From contig CAJULE010000030.1 in the NCBI GenBank assembly GCA_910587445.1, positions 1-24,909 of the forward strand: a stretch of DNA of 24,909 nucleotides, written 5' to 3'. Under the pieces are notes generated by a model, which searched no databases, was not told the DNA's origin, and saw nothing but the letters and a program-made list of their open reading frames with translations. Made by a program: the position numbers and the translations under genes. Below are positions 15,107-22,278 of this stretch, one piece after another; within the stretch, counting starts at the first letter, position 1; each line of letters opens with the position of its first letter. Source of the DNA: an uncultured Christensenellaceae bacterium (GTDB lineage: Bacteria > Bacillota > Clostridia > Christensenellales > Pumilibacteraceae).

Positions 15107-15133
15107 GTGCGCAGCTAAAACAATCATGCGCAC
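15107..15133. other. GC-rich hairpin in the sigG/sigE convergent spacer
   Basis: GTGCGCA (15107-15113) and TGCGCAC (15127-15133) form a 7-bp stem with a 13-nt loop, 34 bp past the sigE stop. No T-tract follows on either strand. It may help stop sigE transcription; it could also be incidental. Confidence 0.3.
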
Positions 15134-15167
15134 AATCACAAATAAATTCACATAAACAAGTTTGTGT

Positions 15168-15878
15168 TTACATAGTCTTTGCTATTTCCTTTCTCAAGCG
15201 AAATATTATTTTCTTCTCCAACCTCGATATATACGACTGCGAAATACCGAGTTCGTCAGCGACCTCTTTTTGCGTCTTTTCCACACCGCTTTCAAGCCCG
15301 AAGCGGAGTTGCATTATTTCCTTTTCCCTTTTATTCAACTTGTTTATGGCGTTCCACAACAGTTGACGTTCGACGCTGCTTTCGAGATTTTTACTTACTA
15401 TATCCGGCTCCGTGCCAAGAATGTCGCTCATAAGCAGCTCGTTCCCTTCCCAATCGACATTGAGCGGCTCGTCTAAAGACACTTCCATTTTAAGTCTCAC
15501 AACGCGTCTCAAGTACATGAGAATTTCATTTTCGATACATCGAGAAGCGTATGTTGCAAGTTTGATCTTTTTTTCGGGATTAAACGAATTAACGGCTTTG
15601 ATGAGTCCTATGGTCCCCACGCTTATGAGATCTTCCTGATCGACGCCCGTGTTGTCAAACTTTCTCGCAATATATACGACAAGTCTCAAATTGCGCTCAA
15701 TAAGCACGGACTTCACACCCTCTTCATGCCGAGCGAGCCTATTTAGCGCAGCCACTTCCTCCTCGGGCGAAAGCGGCGTCGGCAAAGCCTCTCCCGAAGT
15801 TATGTAATACAGAACATTGTCAGACAAACTTTTTCCGAGCAACAATCGCAACAACTTTTCAAACAGTTTTTTCAACAT
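15168..15878 (-). CDS. sigE: RNA polymerase sigma-E factor precursor (early mother cell)
   Basis: A 236-residue pro-sigma-E. The basic/hydrophobic N-terminus MLKKLFEKLLRLLLGKSLSD is the pro-sequence removed by SpoIIGA, with cleavage expected near VLYYITSGEALPTPLS by alignment to the Bacillus protein. The core ILIERNLRLVVYIARKF-like and EDLISVGTIGLIKAVNSFNPEKKIKLATYASRCIENEILMYLRR regions and the region 4 helix-turn-helix (TQKEVADELGISQSYISRLEK) are near-identical to SigE. GGAG lies about 7 nt before the ATG, inside the end of spoIIGA, and only 2 bp separate the genes, so protease and substrate are made together. Confidence 0.98.
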   Translation of the reverse strand: MLKKLFEKLLRLLLGKSLSDNVLYYITSGEALPTPLSPEEEVAALNRLARHEEGVKSVLIERNLRLVVYIARKFDNTGVDQEDLISVGTIGLIKAVNSFNPEKKIKLATYASRCIENEILMYLRRVVRLKMEVSLDEPLNVDWEGNELLMSDILGTEPDIVSKNLESSVERQLLWNAINKLNKREKEIMQLRFGLESGVEKTQKEVADELGISQSYISRLEKKIIFRLRKEIAKTM

Positions 15879-15880
15879 AC

Positions 15881-16723
15881 TTACTCTCCTGTCATGACTG
15901 CCGGATTTAATATAAGCCCATAGCTTTCCACATCGGAAAGCCGCCTGAATGCCACTCCGAGCATCACATCACTTATTATATTCTTCTTGTCCGCAACATA
16001 GACCACAAGCTCGTCCGGACGAAACACAAACAGTTTGGATTTTCCGCTCACTGTCTTATAATCGACATAGTGAGCCTCGTCGAAACCTGTGGTTTTACCC
16101 AAGAACAGCGCGCTCATCTGCTCATCCCCGAGCGCCTTGGCGAGGGTTCCTGCGCTTGCAATCACTACAGGCAAGCCGCTTTTATCGTCATACAATCGGT
16201 TTCCGCTGTCGAGAAAAGCTTTACATTCCACAGAACTCCCGCCGACACGTATTTCCGCGTCATATAAAAAACCGTTTATATCTCGCGACTTCTTCATTCT
16301 CAGTATCATACGTTTTATACACACAAACAAGGCATAAGCCGTAAGCAGCGAAACGCCTATCGGCACCGATGCAACCGGCTTTGTCAATGCCGCTTCTACG
16401 TTACCGTGTATAAACAATCCCATGGCAAACAACGCCCCTCCGTACGTAAATGTCAATATGAAAAACAAAAACATTCCTTTAAAAAGTTTTTTCGGTTTAA
16501 ACAGTATCGCGGACAGAACAAGCCCCGTACCGATTTTCAGAACGATCGGCAGCCATATTCCACCGATAAACGGATAAAGCACCGCAACTGCGGTTCCTAC
16601 GACGCAAGCCGAAATCAAGCGGAGCATTTTTGCCGGTTCTCCCACCAGATAGTATGAAAGTTTTGCCAAAAGAAAGATAATGGCGAAGTTATCCAAAATG
16701 ACGAGTTCTATGTAAACCTGCAT
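15881..16723 (-). CDS. spoIIGA: SpoIIGA, membrane aspartic protease that processes pro-sigma-E
   Basis: A 280-residue protein with five N-terminal membrane segments (about 4-22, 33-52, 56-73, 82-104, 118-137) and a C-terminal cytoplasmic protease domain. The catalytic motif FLDSGNRL has Asp 172, Ser 173 and Gly 174, the retropepsin-like D-S/T-G expected for SpoIIGA. In the family it sits in the septal membrane and cleaves pro-sigma-E after a forespore signal (SpoIIR). It directly precedes sigE. The first ATG at 16723 has only a weak GAG upstream and lies 6 nt after TATAAT, so its message may be leaderless. Confidence 0.95.
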   Translation of the reverse strand: MQVYIELVILDNFAIIFLLAKLSYYLVGEPAKMLRLISACVVGTAVAVLYPFIGGIWLPIVLKIGTGLVLSAILFKPKKLFKGMFLFFILTFTYGGALFAMGLFIHGNVEAALTKPVASVPIGVSLLTAYALFVCIKRMILRMKKSRDINGFLYDAEIRVGGSSVECKAFLDSGNRLYDDKSGLPVVIASAGTLAKALGDEQMSALFLGKTTGFDEAHYVDYKTVSGKSKLFVFRPDELVVYVADKKNIISDVMLGVAFRRLSDVESYGLILNPAVMTGE

Positions 16724-16729
16724 ATCTCA

Positions 16730-16773
16730 ATTATAAACGCTCGGAAAAGTGAATAAAACAAACTTTCGTCGAA
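16730..16773 (-). promoter_or_regulatory. Candidate Spo0A-activated promoter of spoIIGA-sigE
   Basis: On the minus strand a perfect TATAAT (16730-16735) lies 6 nt before the spoIIGA ATG. No good -35 sits 16-18 bp upstream. Instead TTCGACG (16767-16773, 6 of 7 matches to the 0A box TTCGACA) lies 31 bp upstream of the -10. In B. subtilis spoIIG is a sigma-A promoter with a poor -35 position that needs Spo0A bound nearby, so the layout fits. The box overlaps the T-tract of the permease terminator. Confidence 0.45.
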
Positions 16774-16809
16774 TTAAAAGAAAACGCGGCGATTAAATAT
16801 GCGCCGCGT
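16774..16809 (-). terminator. Rho-independent terminator of the ABC transporter operon
   Basis: On the minus strand a perfect 8-bp GC-rich stem ACGCGGCG (16802-16809) with CGCCGCGT (16784-16791) around a 10-nt loop is followed by TTTTCTTTTAA. It lies 40 bp after the permease stop and separates it from spoIIGA. Confidence 0.9.
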
Positions 16810-16848
16810 AAAAGATTATGTCATTCCGAAGTCATGCGTCGATGTTCT

Positions 16849-19188
16849 TTATTCCCCTACAAGTAGGTTGCGGGGTGCTATCTTTTTGATTTTAAGCGAC
16901 AGTAAGCACGCAATTCCGAACGATATGATGATAAGCCCGATTCCGGCAAGCGTAGAGAAAGCGACGGGGATGCTGAATGTGCACTTAACAATACCCATGG
17001 AGCTTAAAAACAACGACATAAGCGGATTGATAACAAGACAGCTTACAATAATGCCGACAACAGTTGATAGGATAATAGCGTGCATAAACGAAAGCGCCGT
17101 CTGCAAAATGAGTTGCGCGGTTGTAAATCCCAACGATTTAAGTATACCGTAATCGCGCTTTTTGTTATTGAGCAGCGTGCGCACCAACAAATACAGCACA
17201 AACGCTATGATAATCGCCGAAAGCACTAATATTGCAATTACTATTATAGTCATAAGTGAAACGTAAACGCTGCCTACGCCTTCAATCGTAGCCAAAACGT
17301 TTATTACGCCGTTTACGCTATCCGAAAATTTTCCTTTCATTTCTTCATTGAAAGTGTCTATATCCGTACCTTCCACGAGATTGATATAATAAGTAACGCT
17401 CTGCAACGCTCCCAATCGCTCGTAACCCTGTCTTGTCAGAAGGCAATCCCTGCCGAGATTGTTTGTAATTTGCGTAAAACCGCTTATAAGATATTTTTCG
17501 GTTTTGCCGTTCGCCGTTATTTCTATTTCATTGCCGATTGCAAATCCTTTCTCTTTTGCGTATTTTGCGGCGATTGCAATTTCATTGTCGTATTTCGGGA
17601 ATCTGCCTTTGAATACCACGCTTTGATTATTTACCTTTGAAAAATCGTCGCACAGCGTTGCCATAAGCTCCACTCCGCCGACGTGCGACACATTCAAAGA
17701 ATTATACAAATATACCTTTTCCGCGCGGCTGTCGGAATTCAACACTTCAAGAAAATCGTCCTCTATTTCCGTTTGTACGTTAATTGCACTATCCGCCGTT
17801 TCGCCCACTATCAAATCTAAAAACGGCGTCATATCGACAATTATGTTTTCAGTCATAAGTCCAGAAAACACAACCACGAGCGAGAGAACGAGCATTGTTA
17901 TACAAACCGTTATATTATGTCTAACGCCCGAGAGTGTAGTTTTGAGCGCAAGCGCAAGATTTAAAGGGGCTTTCGTTTTTTCGAGCGGAATGCGGTTTTT
18001 CTTAAAATTGTGTGTTTGCACGCCAGAGCGCAACGCAACGATAGGCTCTATCTTTTTTATCCTACGGGCGGAAAGCCAAACGGAGAGCGCAACCGTACCT
18101 CCCAATATTATAAGCGAAATTATAACGGGCAACGGTAAAAAGTGAATTGCATACGGTATTCCCGTCTGCGCAATCATCATTATATTGATCGCCGGGAAAA
18201 GCGCGTAAGATAGCGCCGCGCCGACAAAAGCCGCAATAAAGGTAAGCACTGAAAATTGCAACAAGAGAGATAAGACGAGCTGTCCGGAAGTATAGCCAAC
18301 GGCTTTGAGAGCGCCTAAATTTTTAATGCTGACCTGTATATAGTTTGTTATGTTCGATACGATTACTACAAGCGCAATCAGAAGTACGAAAAACGCCATA
18401 ACGCTCATAATTGCCGAACAAATTCCTTGCGAAATATACCGCGATTGTGCAACGATATCGTAACAGTTGCTCGCCATTTGCGTATTAGGAAAATTCTCAG
18501 AAACGATTGCCTTTATCTTAGCCTCATAGGCAAGATTAGTTGATTTTTCGTTCAAACGCACCGAGCACAGCGTTGTTTGAAATGCGTAATTCGATTCTTC
18601 GAGCTCGGCGTATTGATCCTGCGTAAGTATAATTTGCGTTAAAGCGCAATTATGCGACCCCATCATTACGCTGTTGAAGAAGCCGCACACAGTATACGTT
18701 ACGGGGTAGCTTCCGATAGTTATTTCAATCGTTTTGCCTACGGAAAAATCGTCCGACTTATACAGCATGGGCAAATATACTCCGCTCGTGAATTTGCCTT
18801 CCTCGACAATTTCGGCTTTGCCGATAGAGCGCGACAGAGCCGTTTGCTTATCCATAAATATAAACTGTCCGTTCATCATTCCGCCGTTATATGGGAACGT
18901 GCCGACCATATACATACAGCGGTCCAGACGGTATTCTTTTACTTCGGGATCGTTTTCAAGCGTTTGCGATAAGAATTTCGGCACACCATCCGTATCGTTC
19001 AACAAAAGCGTAACGTGTTCGGCGTTTAGCTTTTTATGGTATCTGTCGAAGTTGGCTTTATAGTCCATCGACAGCATGAGCCACAAATTTAACAGCATGG
19101 ACGCAAGCAAAATGAGCACGACAATCGCAACCGTCTGTCCTTTGGCTTTGCGCATATTAGAACGGGCTATAAGAAATAATTTTCTCAT
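16849..19188 (-). CDS. FtsX/MacB-like ABC transporter permease with two large external domains
   Basis: A 779-residue permease with eight predicted membrane segments (about 19-40, 258-282, 304-332, 352-373, 428-447, 641-669, 694-720, 742-766). Two extracytoplasmic domains of about 210 and 190 residues follow segments 1 and 5, so the protein is a tandem duplication of a four-segment FtsX unit. GALKAVGYT (about 292-300) and GILKSLGFT (about 681-689) are the coupling-helix motifs of each half. Such permeases act as mechanotransmitters or substrate extruders rather than classical importers. It starts 1 bp after the ATPase stop with GGTGG upstream. Substrate unknown; antimicrobial or envelope-stress roles are suggested by the linked two-component system. 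Confidence 0.9.
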   Translation of the reverse strand: MRKLFLIARSNMRKAKGQTVAIVVLILLASMLLNLWLMLSMDYKANFDRYHKKLNAEHVTLLLNDTDGVPKFLSQTLENDPEVKEYRLDRCMYMVGTFPYNGGMMNGQFIFMDKQTALSRSIGKAEIVEEGKFTSGVYLPMLYKSDDFSVGKTIEITIGSYPVTYTVCGFFNSVMMGSHNCALTQIILTQDQYAELEESNYAFQTTLCSVRLNEKSTNLAYEAKIKAIVSENFPNTQMASNCYDIVAQSRYISQGICSAIMSVMAFFVLLIALVVIVSNITNYIQVSIKNLGALKAVGYTSGQLVLSLLLQFSVLTFIAAFVGAALSYALFPAINIMMIAQTGIPYAIHFLPLPVIISLIILGGTVALSVWLSARRIKKIEPIVALRSGVQTHNFKKNRIPLEKTKAPLNLALALKTTLSGVRHNITVCITMLVLSLVVVFSGLMTENIIVDMTPFLDLIVGETADSAINVQTEIEDDFLEVLNSDSRAEKVYLYNSLNVSHVGGVELMATLCDDFSKVNNQSVVFKGRFPKYDNEIAIAAKYAKEKGFAIGNEIEITANGKTEKYLISGFTQITNNLGRDCLLTRQGYERLGALQSVTYYINLVEGTDIDTFNEEMKGKFSDSVNGVINVLATIEGVGSVYVSLMTIIVIAILVLSAIIIAFVLYLLVRTLLNNKKRDYGILKSLGFTTAQLILQTALSFMHAIILSTVVGIIVSCLVINPLMSLFLSSMGIVKCTFSIPVAFSTLAGIGLIIISFGIACLLSLKIKKIAPRNLLVGE

Positions 19189-19189
19189 T

Positions 19190-19951
19190 TTACCACCCCA
19201 TTTCTTTCAGAAATGCCGAAAGTTTTTCGTGTCTTGCCGCGTCGCCGTGCGAGTATTTCCCCAAATTACATTCGCCCAGAATAATGCCGTCTTTCAAGTA
19301 GAGAATACGGTTGCCGCGACGCGCCGAACGCATATCGTGAGTAACCATTACAACGCTTTGCCCCCGTTCGTTGAAATTCGTGAGTGTGTCTAAAACGTCA
19401 AGTCCCGTCTTTGAATTGAGCGCACCCGTAGGCTCGTCAGCAAACAGTATTTCGGGACTGTTTATAAGCGCACGGACGATTCCGACTCTTTGCGCTTCGC
19501 CGCCAGATATCTGCGAGGGGAATTTCTTTTGCGTTTCTTTGGAAATACCGACTGCCGCAAATAATTCTTTTGCCTTTGCGACAACGGCTTTTTTGTCTTT
19601 ATTCACCAAAAGTCCTGCGGAAAGCGCGTTGTCCATGACAGACATTCCGTCAATAAGATAGATTTGTTGAAACACAAACCCGCAATGGTCGCGGCGAAAA
19701 ACCGCAAGACCGTCTTGCGATAAATCGGAAATAACCTTATCTCCGAACGTAATTTTACCGAGAGTTGGGGTATCCATTCCCGAAAGGGCGTATAGAAGCG
19801 TGGATTTACCTGCGCCGCTTGCGCCCATAATCACTGTAAAATCGCCCTTGTATAGTTCCAAATCGATATTTTTAAGAACGTGCTGTTGCTGACCCCCGTT
19901 AGAGAAAGTCTTACATAATTTTTCGGTTTTGAGTAGTATTTGCTGTTGCAT
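19190..19951 (-). CDS. ABC transporter ATPase (MacB/LolD-like) paired with the FtsX-like permease
   Basis: A 253-residue ATPase of the MacB/LolD/FtsE type. Walker A GASGAGKST (43-51), Q-loop FVFQQ, signature SGGEAQRV, Walker B ILFADEP and the H-loop THD are all intact. The start is ATG 19951 (MQQQILLKTEKL) with AGGA 5 nt upstream. An open frame continues upstream to 20095, but that part falls in a repeat-like leader and is not needed by the family. It is followed by the permease at a 1-bp gap. The promoter carries the same motif as that of the adjacent response-regulator gene, pointing to control by that regulator. Confidence 0.95.
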   Translation of the reverse strand: MQQQILLKTEKLCKTFSNGGQQQHVLKNIDLELYKGDFTVIMGASGAGKSTLLYALSGMDTPTLGKITFGDKVISDLSQDGLAVFRRDHCGFVFQQIYLIDGMSVMDNALSAGLLVNKDKKAVVAKAKELFAAVGISKETQKKFPSQISGGEAQRVGIVRALINSPEILFADEPTGALNSKTGLDVLDTLTNFNERGQSVVMVTHDMRSARRGNRILYLKDGIILGECNLGKYSHGDAARHEKLSAFLKEMGW

Positions 19952-19964
19952 AAAAATCCTCCGT

Positions 19965-20087
19965 TTCGAGAATTTAGAAGCAAGCAAGACAAGACGAACG
20001 AGCGTTTTTAGGGGCGCATACATGAAGTATGTAACCCGATAAAATGCGAAGTTCAACGCAGTATTGCACAGCTTATAAGCTCTCGAA
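19965..20087 (-). repeat. Repeat-like structured element in the 5' leader of the ABC operon
   Basis: A 123-bp stretch bounded by 7-bp inverted repeats (TTCGAGA at 19965-19971, TCTCGAA at 20081-20087). On the minus strand it contains the palindrome AGCTTATAAGCT, a hairpin GGG-N3-CATAC-TTCAT-GTATG-N2-CCC, and a TCTTGTCTTGCTTGCTTCT run. It falls wholly between the predicted transcription start and the ATPase start, so it would be transcribed as leader RNA. The look is that of a small dispersed (REP/MITE-like) element; only one copy is in this window. Confidence 0.4.
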
Positions 20088-20099
20088 TTTAACACGCCT

Positions 20100-20155
20100 A
20101 TTGTACCGTTTCTGATTCTTAAATGTCTTTAATAAATTCTTAAATTTTTCTTAAA
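20100..20155 (-). promoter_or_regulatory. ABC operon promoter with response-regulator operator repeats
   Basis: On the minus strand TACAAT (20100-20105) is the proposed -10. Upstream are three copies of TTTAAGAA (20148-20155, 20137-20144, 20116-20123) and the composite TTTAAGAA-N4-TTAAAGA (20126-20144), which ends 20 bp before the -10. The copies are spaced 11 and 21 bp apart, about one and two helical turns, as is usual for OmpR-class regulators. No consensus -35 is present, as expected for an activated promoter. The farthest copy overlaps the kinase stop codon. Confidence 0.55.
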
Positions 20156-21416
20156 CCCCTACGCTTAAAGCAAGAATAACGGTTACTTTTAAGCCGTGCT
20201 TACCGTTTTCAATATGCAATTCGCCATGCATTTCTTTCATAAAGTAATCTGAAATATACAATCCGAGACCTGCGCCTTCGGTGTTATTTGCATTGCTTCC
20301 GCGCTTGAATTTTTCTTTCAATACTGTCAATTCTTCCGCCCGAACTCCACAGCCGTAATCTTCCATGCTTATGACGATATTATTGTCGTCTTTATACGCC
20401 GTTACGGTAATTTCCGTTTTTGCATACTTATAGGAGTTGGCAAAGATATTATCGAACACTTGTTGCAAGCGCAAACTGTCGGCATATATCAAACATTCGG
20501 GTATATCGGGAATAGTTGCTTTATGCAGATAGTCCGAATTTTCAAGCATTGCTTTTACTTGTTTGCTTTCTATATTAACAGGCGAAACGGTAAGCTGCTG
20601 CAATTCTTCGAGTGTTGCCGTAAACAAATTCGTAACGAGCGTATTTATCTGATCGGCTTTGCCTATGATTTGCGTGTAATTCGCTTTATCTTTCTCGCTA
20701 TCCGCTACGGCAAGCCCGACTTCGGAAACGGCTTTTATGCTTGCGATAGGAGTTTTAATATCATGAGACAGTTTTGCAACGAGTTCTTTTTTGCTCTGTT
20801 GCGCTTTTGCTTCGGCAATACGAGCTTTTTTGAGTTCGGAACGCATAATGTCAAAGCTCTCGGTAAACGCGCCGAAAAGATTTTGCTTATCCATTTCGAG
20901 CGGAATATCCAAATTGCCGTCGGATATGCGCTCGGCAAAACCTTTTAATTTTCGGAACGGCCTTATAACGGTTAAATGTATATAAACGGCGTACCCGATA
21001 CAGATTCCGATACTTATAACGATTGCAACCGAAAGTACGGTAATTGCCGTTTGTTTGTGCGATTGCAGCGTTTGCGTCCCGTCGTTATAAATAATAACCT
21101 TGCCGACCGCGTTACCCTCGATTGTAATATCGAGTATCGTATCCCTATGAGCGATTGCAGCATTTACGCTTTCCGAAAGTCCCGATTTTGTTTTATACAG
21201 AAGATTGTAATTTTCGCCTAAAACAACATAGTCGAGAACTGTGGTATTTTTATGCTGTTCCAAAGCATTGAAATCTTTCGTTACCGATTGCACAACTTCG
21301 TTCACGGCAACCGTATCTTGCGAGAAGTCGGGCGTTTGCACGGCAAAGACGATAAGCATAATAATTTCGGATATGAGTACAAAAAGAACGCCGATTAAAA
21401 AGGCTTGCTTTTTCAT
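20151..21416 (-). CDS. Sensor histidine kinase of the OmpR-class two-component system
   Basis: A 421-residue kinase. Membrane segments at about 6-26 and 124-146 enclose a 97-residue extracytoplasmic sensor domain. A HAMP-like linker (150-205, VIRPFRKLKGFAERISDGNLD) leads to the dimerisation/phosphoacceptor H-box KLSHDIKTPIASI (His 218). The ATP-binding domain shows N-box DNIFANSYKYA, G1 EDYGCGV and G2 GAGLGLYI. The large sensor domain distinguishes it from the intramembrane BceS-type kinases that serve BceAB transporters. It overlaps the regulator gene by 4 bp (ATGA), with GGGAGG upstream of the start. Confidence 0.95.
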   Translation of the reverse strand: MKKQAFLIGVLFVLISEIIMLIVFAVQTPDFSQDTVAVNEVVQSVTKDFNALEQHKNTTVLDYVVLGENYNLLYKTKSGLSESVNAAIAHRDTILDITIEGNAVGKVIIYNDGTQTLQSHKQTAITVLSVAIVISIGICIGYAVYIHLTVIRPFRKLKGFAERISDGNLDIPLEMDKQNLFGAFTESFDIMRSELKKARIAEAKAQQSKKELVAKLSHDIKTPIASIKAVSEVGLAVADSEKDKANYTQIIGKADQINTLVTNLFTATLEELQQLTVSPVNIESKQVKAMLENSDYLHKATIPDIPECLIYADSLRLQQVFDNIFANSYKYAKTEITVTAYKDDNNIVISMEDYGCGVRAEELTVLKEKFKRGSNANNTEGAGLGLYISDYFMKEMHGELHIENGKHGLKVTVILALSVGV

Positions 21417-22093
21417 TCCTTGCCTCCCGTAAATTTATAACCGTCGCCCCAAACCGTAACAATGTATTTTGGTTCGTTAGGCGTGCTTTCTATGGCTTCG
21501 CGTAACCTTCTGATATGCACGTTCAGCGTTCCGTCTCCCGTAAATCTATCTTCCCAAACTTTCTCAAACAGTTCTTTTTTCGATATTACTCTATCTTTGT
21601 GTTCAATCAAATAAGTAAGTAATCTGTATTCGAGTGCGGTAAGTTTTACCGCAGTGCCGTTTACTTTAACTTGTTTCGATAAAAAATCGACAGTCAAATA
21701 TCCGTCGGTATATTCGGTTGTTGCGGCTTGTCCGTAACGCTTTAATACGGCTTTCACTTTGGCAAGAAGAACGCCGAGCGAATACGGTTTTTGAACATAA
21801 TCGTCGCCGCCGATATTGAGAGCAACTATCTTGTCGTCGTCGCTTGTCCGTGCGGAAATAAAGAGTATGGGAATATTCGTCTTTTCCCGCAGTCCCTTAC
21901 ATAAGTCAAAACCGCTTCCGTCGCCCAAATTTATATCAAGCAGTATGAGTTCGGCTGTATTGTCTTTGAAAAATTTGCGGCTTTCTTCCACGCTGTACAC
22001 GGCAACCGTGCTTACGCCGAAAAGATTAAAGTATTCCGCCGTACTGTCCGCAAGTATTTTTTCGTCGTCGATTATAAGACAATTATATTTCAT
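21413..22093 (-). CDS. OmpR/PhoB-family response regulator
   Basis: A 226-residue regulator. The receiver domain (about 1-115) has the acidic pair D9/D10, phosphoacceptor D53 (ILLDINLGDG), and the conserved Lys in VQKPYSLGVLL. The winged-helix effector domain (about 128-223) has LTALEYRLLTYLIEHKDRVISKKEL and NVHIRRLREAI, ending VTVWGDGYKF. ATG 22093 is chosen because it has AGAGGTG just upstream; a GTG at 22099 would lie on that site. It forms an operon with the kinase. Its own promoter carries the same motif as the ABC promoter, so autoregulation is likely. Confidence 0.95.
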   Translation of the reverse strand: MKYNCLIIDDEKILADSTAEYFNLFGVSTVAVYSVEESRKFFKDNTAELILLDINLGDGSGFDLCKGLREKTNIPILFISARTSDDDKIVALNIGGDDYVQKPYSLGVLLAKVKAVLKRYGQAATTEYTDGYLTVDFLSKQVKVNGTAVKLTALEYRLLTYLIEHKDRVISKKELFEKVWEDRFTGDGTLNVHIRRLREAIESTPNEPKYIVTVWGDGYKFTGGKE

Positions 22094-22108
22094 ATACACC
22101 TCTATGTC

Positions 22109-22152
22109 AATATACCATTTTTCAAAACGGAAATCTTTAAGGATTTCTTAAA
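22109..22152 (-). promoter_or_regulatory. Promoter and operator of the response regulator/kinase operon
   Basis: On the minus strand TATATT (22109-22114) is the proposed -10, and TTTAAGAA-N4-TTAAAGA (22134-22152) lies 19 bp upstream of it. The arrangement is nearly the same as before the ABC operon (20 bp). No consensus -35 is present. The predicted leader is about 15 nt, ending in AGAGGTG. Confidence 0.5.
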
Positions 22153-22170
22153 TTTTGTTTAGAATCAAAT

Positions 22171-22201
22171 AAAAGCCCCAAACATATCGCTTAGGACTTT
22201 T
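22171..22201 (-). terminator. Probable terminator of ftsA-ftsZ
   Basis: On the minus strand AAAAGTCCTAA (22191-22201) pairs over 11 bp, with two G-T pairs, with TTGGGGCTTTT (22171-22181) around a 9-nt loop. The following sequence ATTTGATT is only moderately T-rich. It lies 78 bp past the ftsZ stop and upstream of the response-regulator promoter. Confidence 0.6.
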
Positions 22202-22278
22202 ATATTTATATTATTAAATCAAACCGTTCTTTCGGCAAATATCCGAAACCTGTTCGAAAGCACAATGAGAAAACCAAA

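Noticed and set aside
14258..15112. GCGCAC/GTGCGC inverted repeat flanking sigG as endpoints of an inversion
   Set aside because: Only 6 bp long and expected by chance in this sequence; no longer repeat was found at the ends of the inverted segment.
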